From positions 62,001 through 126,000 of the forward strand of contig JAECUM010001093.1 in NCBI GenBank assembly GCA_016617855.1: a stretch of 64,000 nucleotides of DNA. Direction: 5' to 3'. The notes beneath the pieces are model-generated. The model was not told the origin of the DNA. It did no database searches and worked only from the letters and a program-made list of their open reading frames with translations. The DNA comes from Megalonaias nervosa (Eukaryota > Mollusca > Bivalvia > Unionida > Unionidae). The translations under genes were made by a program, and so were the position numbers. Shown here one piece after another: positions 32,627-47,000 of the stretch (within the stretch, counting starts at the first letter, position 1; the number at the start of each line of letters is the position of its first letter).

Positions 32627-35600
32627 ATCATTTAAAAAATGCATGCATTGAATTACATGCTGTCAAGAACATAATTTTTCAATGTTTTAGGTCAGTCATA
32701 AACTAGATACTAGGATGCATGACATTACACAGGTCAAGCATCATGCATCCTGATTAAACATGATTGACCCTGACTAAACAGCATGAACCTTGATCAAGCA
32801 ACGCAGACCTTAATAAAACAGCATAGATCCTGCTCAAACAGCTGAGAAAAAATGAAAACAGCTTGAACCCTGCTCAGAAAATATAGCCCTGAATAAATAG
32901 CATGTACCCTGAAAAAACAGCAGTGAGCCTAATCCCATCATATAGTACTGACCCTACTCAACCAGCAATGACCCCAGTCAAACAGGACAGGTCCTGATAA
33001 AACAACGTTGACTCTGATTAAACAGCATAGACCATGATTTGGTCCAACAGCACAAATCCTGACCAAACAGCATGAATTCTAATTAAACAGCACAGTCCCT
33101 TACCAAACATCAATTCTCATTAAACACCATAGACTTTGATCAAATAGTATAGACATACAGCACAGACCCAAATAAAACAGCATGGACCTTGATTAAATAG
33201 TATAGACACTGAGCATAGATCCTAGTATAACAGCATGGACCTTGATCAAACAGTATGGACCCTGATTAAACAGCAGTGACCCTGACCAAACAGCATAGAC
33301 CCTAATCAACCAGCAATGTCCATGTCTGTGCTAGAGTTCCATTCTGTTTGATGAGGGTCAATTCTGTTTGATGAGGGTCCATGCTACTCAGTTAGAATCT
33401 ATGCTGTTTGGTCAGGATCTGTGATGTTTGATCAGATTCTGTGTTTTTTTCTCAGGGTCTGTACTGTTTGATTGGATCAGGTTCTGTGCAGTTTTATCAG
33501 AGTCCATGCTGTTGTATCTTATCCATGCTGGACCATGCTGTTTGATCAGAGTTCATGATGTTTTATTAGAATCCAACATTCTATGCAGAATTATATGTAT
33601 GACAAATTGAGTAGATCCTGATCAGCCTGTGAATTTCTTGGCTGAACACTTTTTATATCATATATTTCCAGCACCAGCTAGAAACATATTAGCTTCAAAT
33701 CAGTCTGCAAAATGGAGAGGCCCACAGCATCAAGAACCTAGACTTATTCCGAAAGATTATACATCAACATTACACTACAGGCCCTCCAAATCGAGCATTA
33801 GCAGAAATGCTCCATATGCATGTAAGTCATCCCATAGGTTATTACACAGAGTAGATGTGGGGGTATTGTAATAATTGGAGGCTCTGCATGTGTGTGATGA
33901 CTTTAAAGTCAGAGAAAGTTTTGCTTAATGTTATTAAGGGTAATACTAAAATATGATTCTGTTTTGGGACCTGCATGTTTGTCAACATTTGCTGTCCAAG
34001 AATTGAATGATGAATGATAATAATGATGAATGATAGTAACTATGGCTCACCAGGGCAAATCCATTGTATAGTAGAGTATTTGACTCATAATCCAAGAGTC
34101 ACAGGTTAGATACCCACCCAAGCCAGCTTGGGCCAGCTGCCTGTGTGTTTTTGGGAATGGCATTTAACTCCCATTTTCCTGGTATGATATAGCCGATAAT
34201 GTGTTAATAGAGTTGTTAAAACCAAGATATATACCTCCTCCCCCACCATTCCCTGACTTCGCCGATCCACTCCAACCTTAGCCCAGGGGTTATATGTCCT
34301 CATGTACTGACTGTACGTTTTATGTTTGGTAAAAAGATATCATAAAATTTAATTAAAATTTTCCTTATTTAACCTTTTACCCCTCCCAGAGGCCTCAGTG
34401 GTAGAAGCTCCAAAACTACACTCTGCTTGCAGGTGGTTTTACATAGGTAATTGATGCAACAAGTTTTGTTGAGTTTACTTCAGGTGTTTTAGGAGGAGAG
34501 ATATGGAGACATGGTCTGATGGATGAACAGACAAGCAGATGGAGGGTGCTGTGATGTTGTGCGTTTGACCTGAAATGAATAATGTTTAAGCTGAATATGT
34601 AACTTTCATTTATATGCATAGGAAATATTGCCACCAAGAAAGTAGCTTCTAGTTCTCAAAGTCCTTGAGAAACAGTTTATGTAGGGACTCTGTATTTTTA
34701 TAATCAAACAAGAGGAAAGCATTTAATTTGATTTTTAAGTGACGTTCTTTTCATCATTCTCCAATATTTTCGTCATAGACAGTCACAAGATGTTAGCGAG
34801 AAACACAAGTTTTTACTCCTACCCCACCAACATGATCATATTTAGAAAAACACGATTTTTGAGTAATCTTAGAAAAATTAAAATATAAACATGGAGACAT
34901 TTTGATGACCACTGTATAGGTCCCTAGCATGTAGGCTGTATAAATAGCAAACAGTCCTACTTAAAGCCCATGTAAAACTATTCTCGTGGAAGTTTATACA
35001 ATAGTTTATCATAGAGGCAGTTAAAAGGTAGGATGGTTACACATAAGCGACCACCATTTCACAGATTACTTAATTGGCTGTGAATAGCTAGGGTGAAGCT
35101 ATGTTAAATCCTTTGAAGACTGCCTTGGGAGAGCGCAATAGACTAATTTGCATAGGTAAAGGGGAGCACTAATTTGTTTGAAGTTATAGGTAAATCAAAA
35201 AGATATGTGTTGCAGGTTATTACACATCATTGCCTTAAATGAGAATGTTCAAGCCATCTTTATTAAAGATTATTTTTAAGTTCTTGATAAGTGGGAATGT
35301 TTCTTTGAACTTGGATTTCATTCCATTTATGAAATGCGAAGCATGATTATTTCATGTCATGGATTAGTGTATGAGTGTGATTCATTTTTGAAGACATAAT
35401 ATCAAAATACTCTGTGATTCAGGAAATAAACAATCTGCAAAGTGAGCAGAGACTAGCAAAACTAAATGTCACAACTCCTTGTCAGAGTTTGACTTCTTAA
35501 ATCACAACAAAGGGTATTATTTTTTTTGCACACACTGCAAACACCATTTTGACATGAGTCAGTCTGAATTTACAAATCTGTTGAGATAGCAACACTACCC

Positions 35601-37961
35601 AGAATATCTGACACTTGCTCACGTCAGTGCAGATGCATAAAGATAATTTTCTCTGCTGAGAAAAATAAACCAGATTGTCAGAGAAGTTTGAACAACAGCA
35701 CCATCCTGTCTTCAGTCAGTGCAAAGATGAACACAAATGACACCTGCATCAGCATCGCCCACCACCACCACCACCACCATTGAACTGTCTAGAGCAGCAA
35801 AGACTGTATGTAATTAAAACAATCATCCACTGTCCAACAGATTTTAAAGACAGAAATTTTGTATAATTTTTTTATTTATTTAATGTGTTTCTGGTTGTGA
35901 TTATGCAAGTGTTGGCACGTGTGTGTATGTGTATGTGGTGATAGTATTAGCCGATGCTAAATCTAGCAACTGATTTTTTTTGGGGCGATAAGTGTATTAA
36001 ATGCTTCAAAGAAAACAGACATGTTATTATCATTTGTTATCATATTTGAATTTCCAGTAATTTTCTGTAAGCTTATTTGAAAATATAACTTTACTCAATT
36101 GGATAACATTACTTTTTGGGGTCTGTTATGTACATTTAATTTATATTGTGTGTTGGCTTTTCTCCATGATTATATGCTTTGTATATTTAATTTGAATATT
36201 GTAATTGACCTTTGTCCATAATTGAGAGTATGAGTTGGGCCTATGTGACTAATGTCTTTTTTTTATAAACAACATATTACATAGCTAATTCTTGTCTTTG
36301 ATTTAGATTATATTTTAAGATCATGATTAATAGGAGGTAAACACATTTATCTGGGTCTGAATTCAGGACATTTTTATTCCCCCTGGGAAAAACATGGTCT
36401 ACCTGCCCTTTCTCAGGTAGCTTGCTAAAATTTAAGTAAACAGACCTGACCTTGTTTATGAATTTGATGGAAAATTCCATTAAGATGGCAGAGTATTTTC
36501 AGAAAATTATTATGGTAGCGTTGGTCAGGTAGAGAGGTATTTAAAGTTGTTTGAGAATTACTCATTCCATATCTTAATATCAGACTTAGTGGAATCAGTT
36601 TTACTTGCATTTCAGTTAATATTTGAGAGGATTTATTTATTTAAATTATTATTCACTGGAATTACAAAGTGCTCACAATTAATTTTGGACTAAATCATTA
36701 TTTTGGGATATTATGAATTCATTTAGAGACATTTTAGATTATATCATTGTAATACATCAAGACTAAGCACATCAACACTATTCAAAGCTATTGGTACATC
36801 AGCACTTTCAGAATTTGAATTCATCAGGAACACCACTGGAATTCATTCAGAATACTCTATACTTTTGGACTTGTGACAGAACTTTTAGGACTATATGGAA
36901 TTTAATTCATAAGAATGTACTTTCTTTTTAGATTTTCACTTTGTATTCTAGGGAAATAAATTGTTTGTTGAATTATAGAAAACTTGATGGTTTTTGCTCT
37001 TTTCTGTTACTTAGTTAAAGACCAACGGGTTATAACAGGTCATGTGCATTGACATACTTTTTTGAGTCTTTGAGTCTCCAAACCCCACCCCACCCCCTCA
37101 GAATATGGCTGGTATGTCAAAAAACTTTTCACCTGGTTGCAGTGTATGAACATTTCCAAAATGCAGATTCTTTTATCACTGTGTAAGCAAATATATGAGC
37201 GACAAGGAATAATACTTTCATGTTTTTATTTACAGCCAGAAAAACAGAATTTAATGGCTACACACAATCTGTATTTGGATATCCTAATGCAGAGGGGCAT
37301 AGCATGCCACTTCCAAGCTATAATCCTCTCAATGACCCCCACTTAGTTGAGTATTTTTGGAGACGATTTGGATACATTCAAAGAGCCCACAGTGTGAGTA
37401 TTACTAATATATAATGGTACAGGACTATTCTGTAACAATGTTTGCTAGAGTAAGAGTGATGAGTTTGAGCCTGAGGGTTCATACTCTAGTAGTTGCCACA
37501 TTTTATTGATATTCTTACATGATGAATTACCAAGTACATAAATTAAATACCAAATGGCTGCAAAAAGAAGTATTTTAAACACAAAAGATCTGTACTCCAT
37601 CAGCAAATGAAATTCAGTTGTTTGGGTATGGCTTACATTACAGAATTGCTCATAATAAACCACCTGAGTTGGCTTGATAATGTAATTAACCTTTTCTTTT
37701 TCTAAAATGTTATATGTTTTATTTGTCTTCTTTTCAAATGTTTTTTATGTCATCTTGAACCTAATTATTTACCCTTTTTGTTTGCTTTTTTGTGAGGAAA
37801 ATAGTAAACTCTGTCTCTTTCTTCATATCCATTATGCTCCAATTACAATAGCAGAAGTTTATTTTAATCTTAGCTGTTGACTTTCTGCCCATTCCATTCA
37901 TCCACCAACCATCTATCCAGAAATTATGTGAGTGTAACTATACAAAACAACATCACATTTG

Positions 37962-38011
<50 letters not shown>

Positions 38012-41000
38012 TTAGTGTATTTATTCATGTTCATGATGAATAACTCATTTTTCACACTTCCCAGATAAATTTGATCCAGATATGACTTTCTCTCTCACAC
38101 TCTTTTCACCCATCTTATCTTTACAGCACAAATAATTGATAAGTTTTTCACACAAAGTTCTGAAATTGTTATGTACATAAATAAAATTCTTCAGTTATTT
38201 TTACCTTTCCACATAGCTGCCATAATAAAATTTTCACCAATTTCATGCAAACTCCATACATTCTCAAGTGGGAGGACATTCTCAGTGTATTATTTGTGCC
38301 TGCTCTCCTTCCTTTTAGGAAGATGATTGTCCAGCCCATGTTGCTAGGAGTATAAAACTGGAAAATGGACAGGACACTGAATCCTTAACTTAGGGTATCA
38401 CAGATACAAGACCTCAGAATTTTGAAAATATTTGGCAGACAATTAAATCTTAGCTTGAAAAAAGATTTTCAGGACAAGGCATGAATGCAGAACTTAAAAG
38501 TAATATTAGGGTTGAAAAAGATCACATTGGGACAGTCAATACAGCTGATTGTCACAAAGGTGATTAAAAAGTAAGGTGGTAAGGTAAACAAACACCACTG
38601 CACAGATCATAGACCGACCATTTAATTTTCTGGTGGGGGCCTGGGATTTTCTTTAAACCAGTTGATTTTTTTTTTATTTACCTCAGCTTATTTTTCTCAG
38701 CTAATATGATGGATATTACTGGTTCATTTTTTGTGCAAATATCAGCAGAAAAAATTCAAGCTGTTTGGGGACAGGAAGTTTATTTTCCAAAAAATCCCAA
38801 ATCATCCTTCTCCCCCACGCTTGGAAAAATTAAATGGTTGCTCTCTTACATAATTGAAATGATGTTGTTTACTTAAACACGTGTGAGAGAGCCCATTGAG
38901 ATAAATTACTAAGGTATAAAGTACATGAAGTGGAACAACCCCATTCATTTGAAGTTAGGCAAGTCTAAGAACTGTCTTCTAAAGAAGCAAAAGTTATTAT
39001 TCTTTGATGCCTTTTAAGATAATGTTGAAGTTGTCTTTATTAAAGATTATTGGCTAGTTCATGATCAGTGACAGTATTCCTTTGAAGTAGATTTCACTTG
39101 ATATATAACATGCAAAACATGTTTGGTTTGGTAGTTGGAATAATTTGGAAGTGTGATTCATTTTTAAGGCAAAATGTTAAAAATGCAGCTTTTATTCACC
39201 GAAGATTGAGCCAATGGCAAAATGAACAAAACCTAGCAAAACCAAAATTCTTATCTCCTGGTTGACAGAGTTAGATTCTGTGAAGTGCAGTGGCATGGGG
39301 GAGCATTTTTCGTGTGCACAAACTACAAACACCATGTCAATATTAGTCATTCTTGAGTGTACAACATCTGTAGACATAATAACTCCACTCAGCATCAAGA
39401 AAATGCACAAATACAAAGCATAATCTTAAAAGTTTCCAATATGCTTAAACATTCTAACTAGCGTTGCCATTTCATGTTTGACACTCCCTCACGACAACGC
39501 TAATACAGAAAGATCATTTTCTATGTAAAGAAAAATTTAACAGGATCGTTGGGGAAGTTTGATTGACGGTATCATCTAGTCTCTGATAAATGTGAAGATG
39601 AATTCAAATTGCTTCACCTTCAAACCCCTCACTGAACTTTTGAGAGCATGAAACACTGCATCTAGTCTAGACTGTATTCCCTATCCAGTGGATAATAAAA
39701 ACAGAAACTTTGTGTATTTTTTATTTAAAACCTTTGTGGTTGTGAATGCACAGGTCTCTATGTGGTGATATTTGACTGAGTTAAGTTAACCAACTATTTT
39801 TTGTTTGAAAGTGTATTAAATGTTTCAAGGAACCATGTTTTCTTTTCATTTATTCAAATTCGGACTTCCAGTTGTTTCTTTATAGGTTTATATGAGCAGA
39901 TAAGTTATTTATAATTGTACGATGTTGCATTCATTGGGTTGTACACATTGACCCCCTGTGGGACCTAAAAAAAACTCTTTTTGAGTCTCAAAATAAACCC
40001 AACACTGCCTGGGATATTGACAGATATGTATTTATGAACCATGATCTTAATTTCACTTACTTATTATATGCGGGACACCTGACCACAAAGGTGTCCTTTG
40101 TTGATTGATTTCACTTTGTTAATTTCTTTCTTTCTTTAACTCTCAGGCAAAACAGCCCAGAAGTGATGGAGGCTCAAATAAATCATTTAAAACAGTGTTG
40201 TACAAGATCTTTGTCACAACCACAGACAGGAAGGATGCTGGGACAGGTGCTAAGGTAATTAAAGCTAAAAGTTATATTTAAAAAAAAATACATTTTGAAA
40301 ACTTTAGCTTTGGCTAATCTAAGAGTTGTAATTTTGTTCTGGAAGACTATAATCTCATCTTTTTATGCAGCGTTTGATTATTAGACTTTCATTTTAAAAA
40401 TTTAGGATGAGTTGGTATTGTTTGTTGAAGATTAATAAAAGTAAATCATATCACAAAATGGAAAAGTTGGGTTAATGTGAAATATTTTATATGGAGGATC
40501 TTATATGTGATATGTATGATCCTTTCATATGAAATTTCTAAAATTAATCCATACAATTTTTATATTTTGTGAGTATTGTTAATCACAAATATAAGATTAA
40601 ATTGATAATGGTAAGAAAAGTAATTTACTCTGCGTAATGTAGCAATATAAAATAGTAAGAAAGTAGTGGAAATAACTTCAGAGTAAAGTGGGAAATGCAG
40701 ATCCATTTCTTTGCCTTTTTGTGACCTTGATATTGTTTTCAGATGATATTACACATATCTAATGTGAAGAAAGATATGGAATGAATCCATGAAACATCAT
40801 TTGATTTTGTCATGTGAAATTGAATGTCTGATGTTAACAAGCATATTGAATGAATCCAGGAAACATCAGTTGATTTTGGCAAGTGATATTACACATGACT
40901 GATGTTAACAAACTTATGGAATGAATCCATGAAACTTCATTTGATTTTATCACTTATGGCTGATATAAAATATATTAAATGAGTTCATGAGCCAAGGTTT

Positions 41001-44000
41001 TTTTTTGTATGTCAGCTGATAAACTGGATTCTTTTTCTAAATCACAGGTTTATATCACATTGAAAGGAATGAAGGGGAAAATGAACAGAATGCGGCTGAC
41101 CAAGAAGGCAGGATCTGTCAAGTCTAATAAAAAAGTGTCCTACAGATTTTCCAAAGGAACAACAAACATGTTCAAACTCAGGGGCCCAGAAATTGGCAAT
41201 CTTAAGTCAATAATCATTGAGGTAAGTTAGGAGTTTAAACCTGGGAGCTTTGTATTTATGTCAAAATAATTTTGTCCCACTTGCATTCTTAAATAGCAAG
41301 CTATAGTTGTAAGTTTTCCATTGATGGCAGTGTCTGCATAAAGATTCTGTGGTAATGTTTAATGTGAAAGAGCACATTGGTAATATTGGGACCACATCAT
41401 AGCATTGAATGCAGTATTATATATGTTACATGTAGAAAAATTATGATATGCGATATTAATGTAAATAGCATAGTAGTCGTGCGATAAATTACACTTTCGT
41501 TAAGTGTAAATACATAGTTGTCCTTTGTAAAGAACAAGAGTCCAAAAGAGGACAGAATTTTTAGTCCCTTGGTTTTCCACATACACCTGTTTCACTTTAT
41601 TGATTTCACATCTGTAAATTTTTATGCTGATTTTAGCACATTGCAGTTGTAAACTTTTTGTGTTTTTTTGGCAGCATGATGGTATAAGAAAGGAAGATGC
41701 TTGGCACTTGCAAGAGATTGAGGTGGTCAACACAAAGAGGGACAAAAGGCAGTTGTTCATCTGTAATCAGTGGTTGTCCCTTCATCATGGTGATGGACTC
41801 AGTAAACGAGAACTCTTCCCAAATCTCTCTTCAAAAACAGGTCAATATAAATTAAGATTTACCTTATTGGAAACTGAATGCTCTGCCCACCAACTAGCAT
41901 GCCTATTTCTTTAAAATCAGCAAATTTACCAAATTTGCCCAACAATTGATAGTGCTTGTAAAAAATGCATTTATGATATGAACACTGCAACCATAATATC
42001 ATGCATTTAGACCAAAGAGTCATCAACATTATAATTTTTCATATGTATTTCATTTGTTGTTAAGATATTACACACTGAGACTGCAAACCACATTGTACAG
42101 TTCAGTGTTATCCCCACCCACCCCAAAATCTTTGAGGCAACTTAGCAATTTCCTGAGGGACCAAGGCATAGTGAAATAACTGAACCCTAGGTTTATTTTC
42201 TTTTGTTCCCTGATGAGAATTTCCATTCTTTGTGTAAGCACATTTTCTTTTTTTTAAAATTAATGGTTAAGAGTATGCATTTAGAAATGGGACATTGTGA
42301 TATTTCTTACCAATCAAACTAACAAGGAATATAATTATGTCAATGACTATGCCTTCATTCTCTTGAATCTACATTTTAATTACTGAAGAAAATTGTGTAA
42401 TGTCATAAATTTTTATGAAGTAAACAACCTACATGGGAGCAGGATGGCTGACATCCCAATGCTGAGCAGTTTTGCACAGAATCATATGTTAATGTGCACA
42501 TAGCAGTATTTTGCCTGACAATTCAGCAGTACCAAGTGTGCATGCATAATTTTGTTAACTGGCTCATTGTAAATCAATATATTTTAGCAATATTAAAGTT
42601 ATGTGAATGGGAGGTTGAGCATATGTGTGAAATTTTGGCAGACTAATTCTCAGTATTGTATAATACACTTTTTTAGTATGCATGACACTCTTGCAAATTA
42701 TCAGGTCAGTTACTCATGTGATTTTGCAACATCAGCTTTATTCAGATGCTGGAATTGCATGTGTCCAATTTTAGCACAGAGTTTTAGCTCACCTGGCCAA
42801 TAAGACCAGATGAGTTTATGATATGGACCTGCAAGCATTGTCCGTCATTATTTGACCTGTTATGAGTCTATGCTCTCAAAATAAGTAACAGAAAAGAGTG
42901 AAGACAACAAGCTTTGTAAAATTTAACAAATAATTTATTTCCCTAGAATACAAAGTGAAAAATGAGAAAAAAATGATATTGTGAATTAAATCCAGAAATA
43001 ATCCAAGAATTAAATACACAAGTCCTAGTAATAAAAAGTCCTGAACAAAATTCAGTTCAAGTCCCAAAAGGGTCCAAAACTGATGGCAATGATGTGTCTG
43101 TTATAGCCTATGAAGTACTGATGTGTCAACAGTTTCTTGTTGAATCACAGAAATATTATTCCAGTTTGAATTCAGTATAAATTCCAGTGAATGTCTTTAT
43201 TCAAGAATTTTGTCACAGCACTTTTGTATTTCCAGAGAAAATAATCACTTGAATTCAATAATTTGAAGAAAATAAATTTCAGCCCAAACTGGTCACAACA
43301 TAATGCAACTTAAAAGTGCTAGATGTTAAAGCACGACTGGTAAAATCCTCAGGTCACAATTAGCATTTTCTAAAAACAACCATTACCTAATAGAAAATAA
43401 CCTTCTAGAATGATCTAATGAGCCTTGTTTATTTACAACACAATAGACTATAAAATTCACTTAGGAATCTCCAAAACCCTGACAAAAATCAACATATTTA
43501 CTCCTTGTTTACCTGAATAATAATTCTGTTAATAAGCTCATACACATAGAGAATAATGAAGCTATTATTAGTTGCTTACATAAATGAAATAAAAAATTTT
43601 AAAAAAGTCAATCAGGTCAAGCAGAAATGAACTCAATTGTAGACAAGGTCAAGTAAAGCAAACAGTGTTACATTACAGTAACATGTAATGACATGAAAAA
43701 AATTAAAACTATTAAACAAACAATTAAATTAAATATGCATGACAGACCATTGTCCGTCACGTGTTTTCCATCAACATTACTTTTTGTTCAGTAAAAAACA
43801 TGTGGTTAAATTTTTTCTCAAACTTAGTAGAATGTTCCTGAGAACTTGCTTTGCCAAAAGATGTTTTTGGGTGGCTTTGCAGTGGTGTGGCTTCCTTAGC
43901 AACCAAAGTAGAAAATCTTTTTTGAGCTTCCTGTTCAAAACAGCTCAGCCAGTTTTATGTTGTTGTTTTTGTTGTTGTTTTGAGTATGGCATCATTTTTA

Positions 44001-47000
44001 GCACATGATAGGCTATTCGTGGTGGCCAGTATAGCTGGTGGAGGAAGAACCTGGGAAAATCCTGATAAGAACCACCGACTAACAGGAAGCTACTGGCAAG
44101 CTTTCTCACATACCCACATTGGCCAAGCCCAAAACTCGAACCCATGTGGACAGAGTTGAGATGGCAGTGATTGGTAAAGGTGAGTGCTTTAGGCCATTCT
44201 GCCACTTGGGGCCCTTAGCCAGTTTTAAACAGACTTGGTAGGACTGTTTCTTAGTATATGCTCTATCAAGTTTTTGTTTGAGGTGGCTCTCCAAGCAATG
44301 ATGTAGTATCCTTTGCAAGCAGTTGGAAAACCTCGACTTATCCGCTAGAATGGTCAAACCGGTTTCAAATGAATTTAGTGGGAGTGTTTTTCAGAACATG
44401 CTTTAACAAAGTTATTTCTGGGGTGGCTTCCATAGCAGTGGTGTGGCTTCCATAGCAACCATATAGAAAACCTATTTTTAACTTCTTCCTCAGAACAGCT
44501 GAACCAGTTTGAATAAAAACTTTGTAGGATTCTTTCTTAGGACATGATTTATCAGAATTTTGTCCATGGTGATTCCACTAGCAATGACATGCATTAAATA
44601 GCAGCCAGATGGATAATCTGTTGTTAACTTCTGCTCCCAAATGGCTGTGCCAGTTTTAATCAAACTTGGTTGAGACATTCTCTATCAAGCATGCTGTATC
44701 GAAATTATGTCCTGGGTGGCTTCCATAGCAACATTGGACTTCAATGGCAACTAGGTTGAAAAACTATTTACAATTTATTCTCAAGAACGGCAAAGACAAT
44801 TTCAGTCCGACTTTGAAGGAGAATGTTTTTAAGATACGTTCAAAATTATGTCTGGAGTTGTATCCCTAGCAGTGGTAAGGTTCATGCCATAATGATATGG
44901 AAAATATACTTTCAGCTTCTGAGCCTGTTTTGATCAAACTTGATAGGCATTTCTGTTAGAATATGCTATCAAATTAAGTTTGGGATGGCATCCCTAGCAA
45001 CAGTGTGGCTTACTTAGTAGCTGGGTGGAAAACCATTTTTTTTAATACTTTTTCTGAATGGCTGAGCAAATTTTGATCAAACTAGGTAAGACTTTGTTGG
45101 TCTCCACTAGCAAAGGTGGGACTTGGACATGATATATCAAACTTATTTTTGGGGTGAATCTCCTAGCAACAATGTGGGTTCCATAGCAACCATTTGGAAA
45201 ACCTATTTTAACTTCTCAAAAGGCTGAGTCACTTCAGATGGTCAAACAGGATAGGAGCGTTTCTTATGACATGGTCTATGTAAATTATGTCTGATGTGAC
45301 TCTCACACAAACGGTGTGACTTCAATACTAAAAATATAGAAAACCTGTTTTCAACTTCTTTCTCAGAATGTCCTAGGCAATTTTGATCAAACTTGGTATG
45401 AATGTTTCTTATGACATGTATATCAAAGTTATGTCCAGGAATACAACATTTCCAATTGCAGTGGAGTTTCTCCAGTTTTCTTGGTGATTTGACTGCATCA
45501 TTTTCTTCAATTTCTTAAAATGTCAATTTGGTAAAAATGTTTAGTTCTAAGACAAAGCTCCCCTATGAAAGAAATTGTTTTAACACAAGTTTTCGCACCA
45601 CTTCAATTTCCAGTAAGTGAAAACCATGCTCTTTATCATGTGTTAGCTGATTCATAAGAGATGGATGGGTTCCAGTTAACCTCAGTTTAGGGAAAAAACA
45701 TTCAAGCAGAAGAAACACTGCCTATACAGAAAGCAATTAGCATTCGTTTCCCAGCAAGTTATATAATCAGCAATCTTGCCACATGACATATATCAAAACC
45801 TTTATTTAGCATTTTATATGTGCTTAACTCTCTGCAGTTTCTTTCATATATCCATCCCTTATTTTCAATGATAGACTGTTAAAGTCTATAATTTTGTTGT
45901 AAATGTTTTGCTTAGTCTCACGTTTTCTTGCACAGAAATGATAATGTGAATATTTACTTTACGATGCAAATAGAGAATAAATATTTATATTTTAAGTCAT
46001 CAATTATATTTTTATCAGAATATTTGTACATGTAAGGGATTCCCTGCCTTTCAAGCACTAAGCTACTCACAGACATTTAGTCAACTCCATTATGTGCAGA
46101 GCTTGCCAACATTAAGAAGTCAACAATCATTTTGATCAATTTCACCAAGTTTAAGGTGATTAGGTAATTAGATGATAAGTGTTAATTATGTGACTCATGA
46201 GGTTCTTTCACAGGTGTGTTTAGGATTAAAAGGTAATGATTTGGCACTTGGTTTTCTTTAAAAGCATGATTAATCTACCAAAAACCTGGCACCCCCAAGG
46301 AGAGTTTATCATTTATTGTTTATGTGATAGTTATGAGTGACTGATAAGTGCTTGGCAGATAATTAAATTGATAAAATGTGTTTTCAAATCCTTCACAAAA
46401 GTAGATTTGTTAGAGATTGTTTTAATACTTGCCACTGATTTCAGGTTGATAAGGTGATAATGTTAAGTAAACAGATAAAATGTGTTCACAATCCTTTCCT
46501 TTGTCAATACAAAAAAAATAATTACAAAAGTTTAACTGTCATTATTGTTGAACAGATGAGTCTGGTAGTGTATGTAGATAAAGAAAAAGGAAATGTGATG
46601 CATTTTCCAGAAACAATTCTAATGAACCTGTTTCAAAGAAAAAAAGTTGGTTAATTTTTCAGATCAAGGTCTTTAACTTAAACATCTCTGTTTCTCTGAA
46701 AAATCTAGTTATTTACAAAACCCTTATGTATCTTTTCATTTCTACATGTACTATTGACGTGTCTTTTATGATAACTTTAATTATCAGTATATGGTTTTAA
46801 GGTGCAAACAAAGGTAAAAAGGAAACAAAAGTTCTTTAGTTTTAATTTCCTTAAAATATCTCATTTTATTTTACCTAATGTTTTAACTTTAATGTTGATA
46901 TTATGTTGTCATGTTTTGCAGCAAGCTCAAATTTCCCAGAGGCAAGTTCAAATTTCCTGTCAGCTTGCTGTGGTCAAGAAGACTTGTATAAAATTTATAA

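Larger units (their letters stand above)
42777..45470 (+). repeat. Long degenerate repeat array, mollusc-type 'AGCTCACCTGG...GTCCGTC' element
   Basis: It begins AGCTCACCTGGCCAATAAGA with CATTGTCCGTCA, then (after an LTR-like insertion) runs through about ten imperfect units containing GTGGCTTCCATAGCAACC, GAAAACCTATTTT-AACTTC, CTGAGCCAGTTTTGATCAAACTTGGTAGG and TTTCTTAGGACATG. Single units also occur at 49560-49660 and 50960-51330. No long ORF survives; the regular spacing suggests an old tandem family. Confidence 0.75.
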
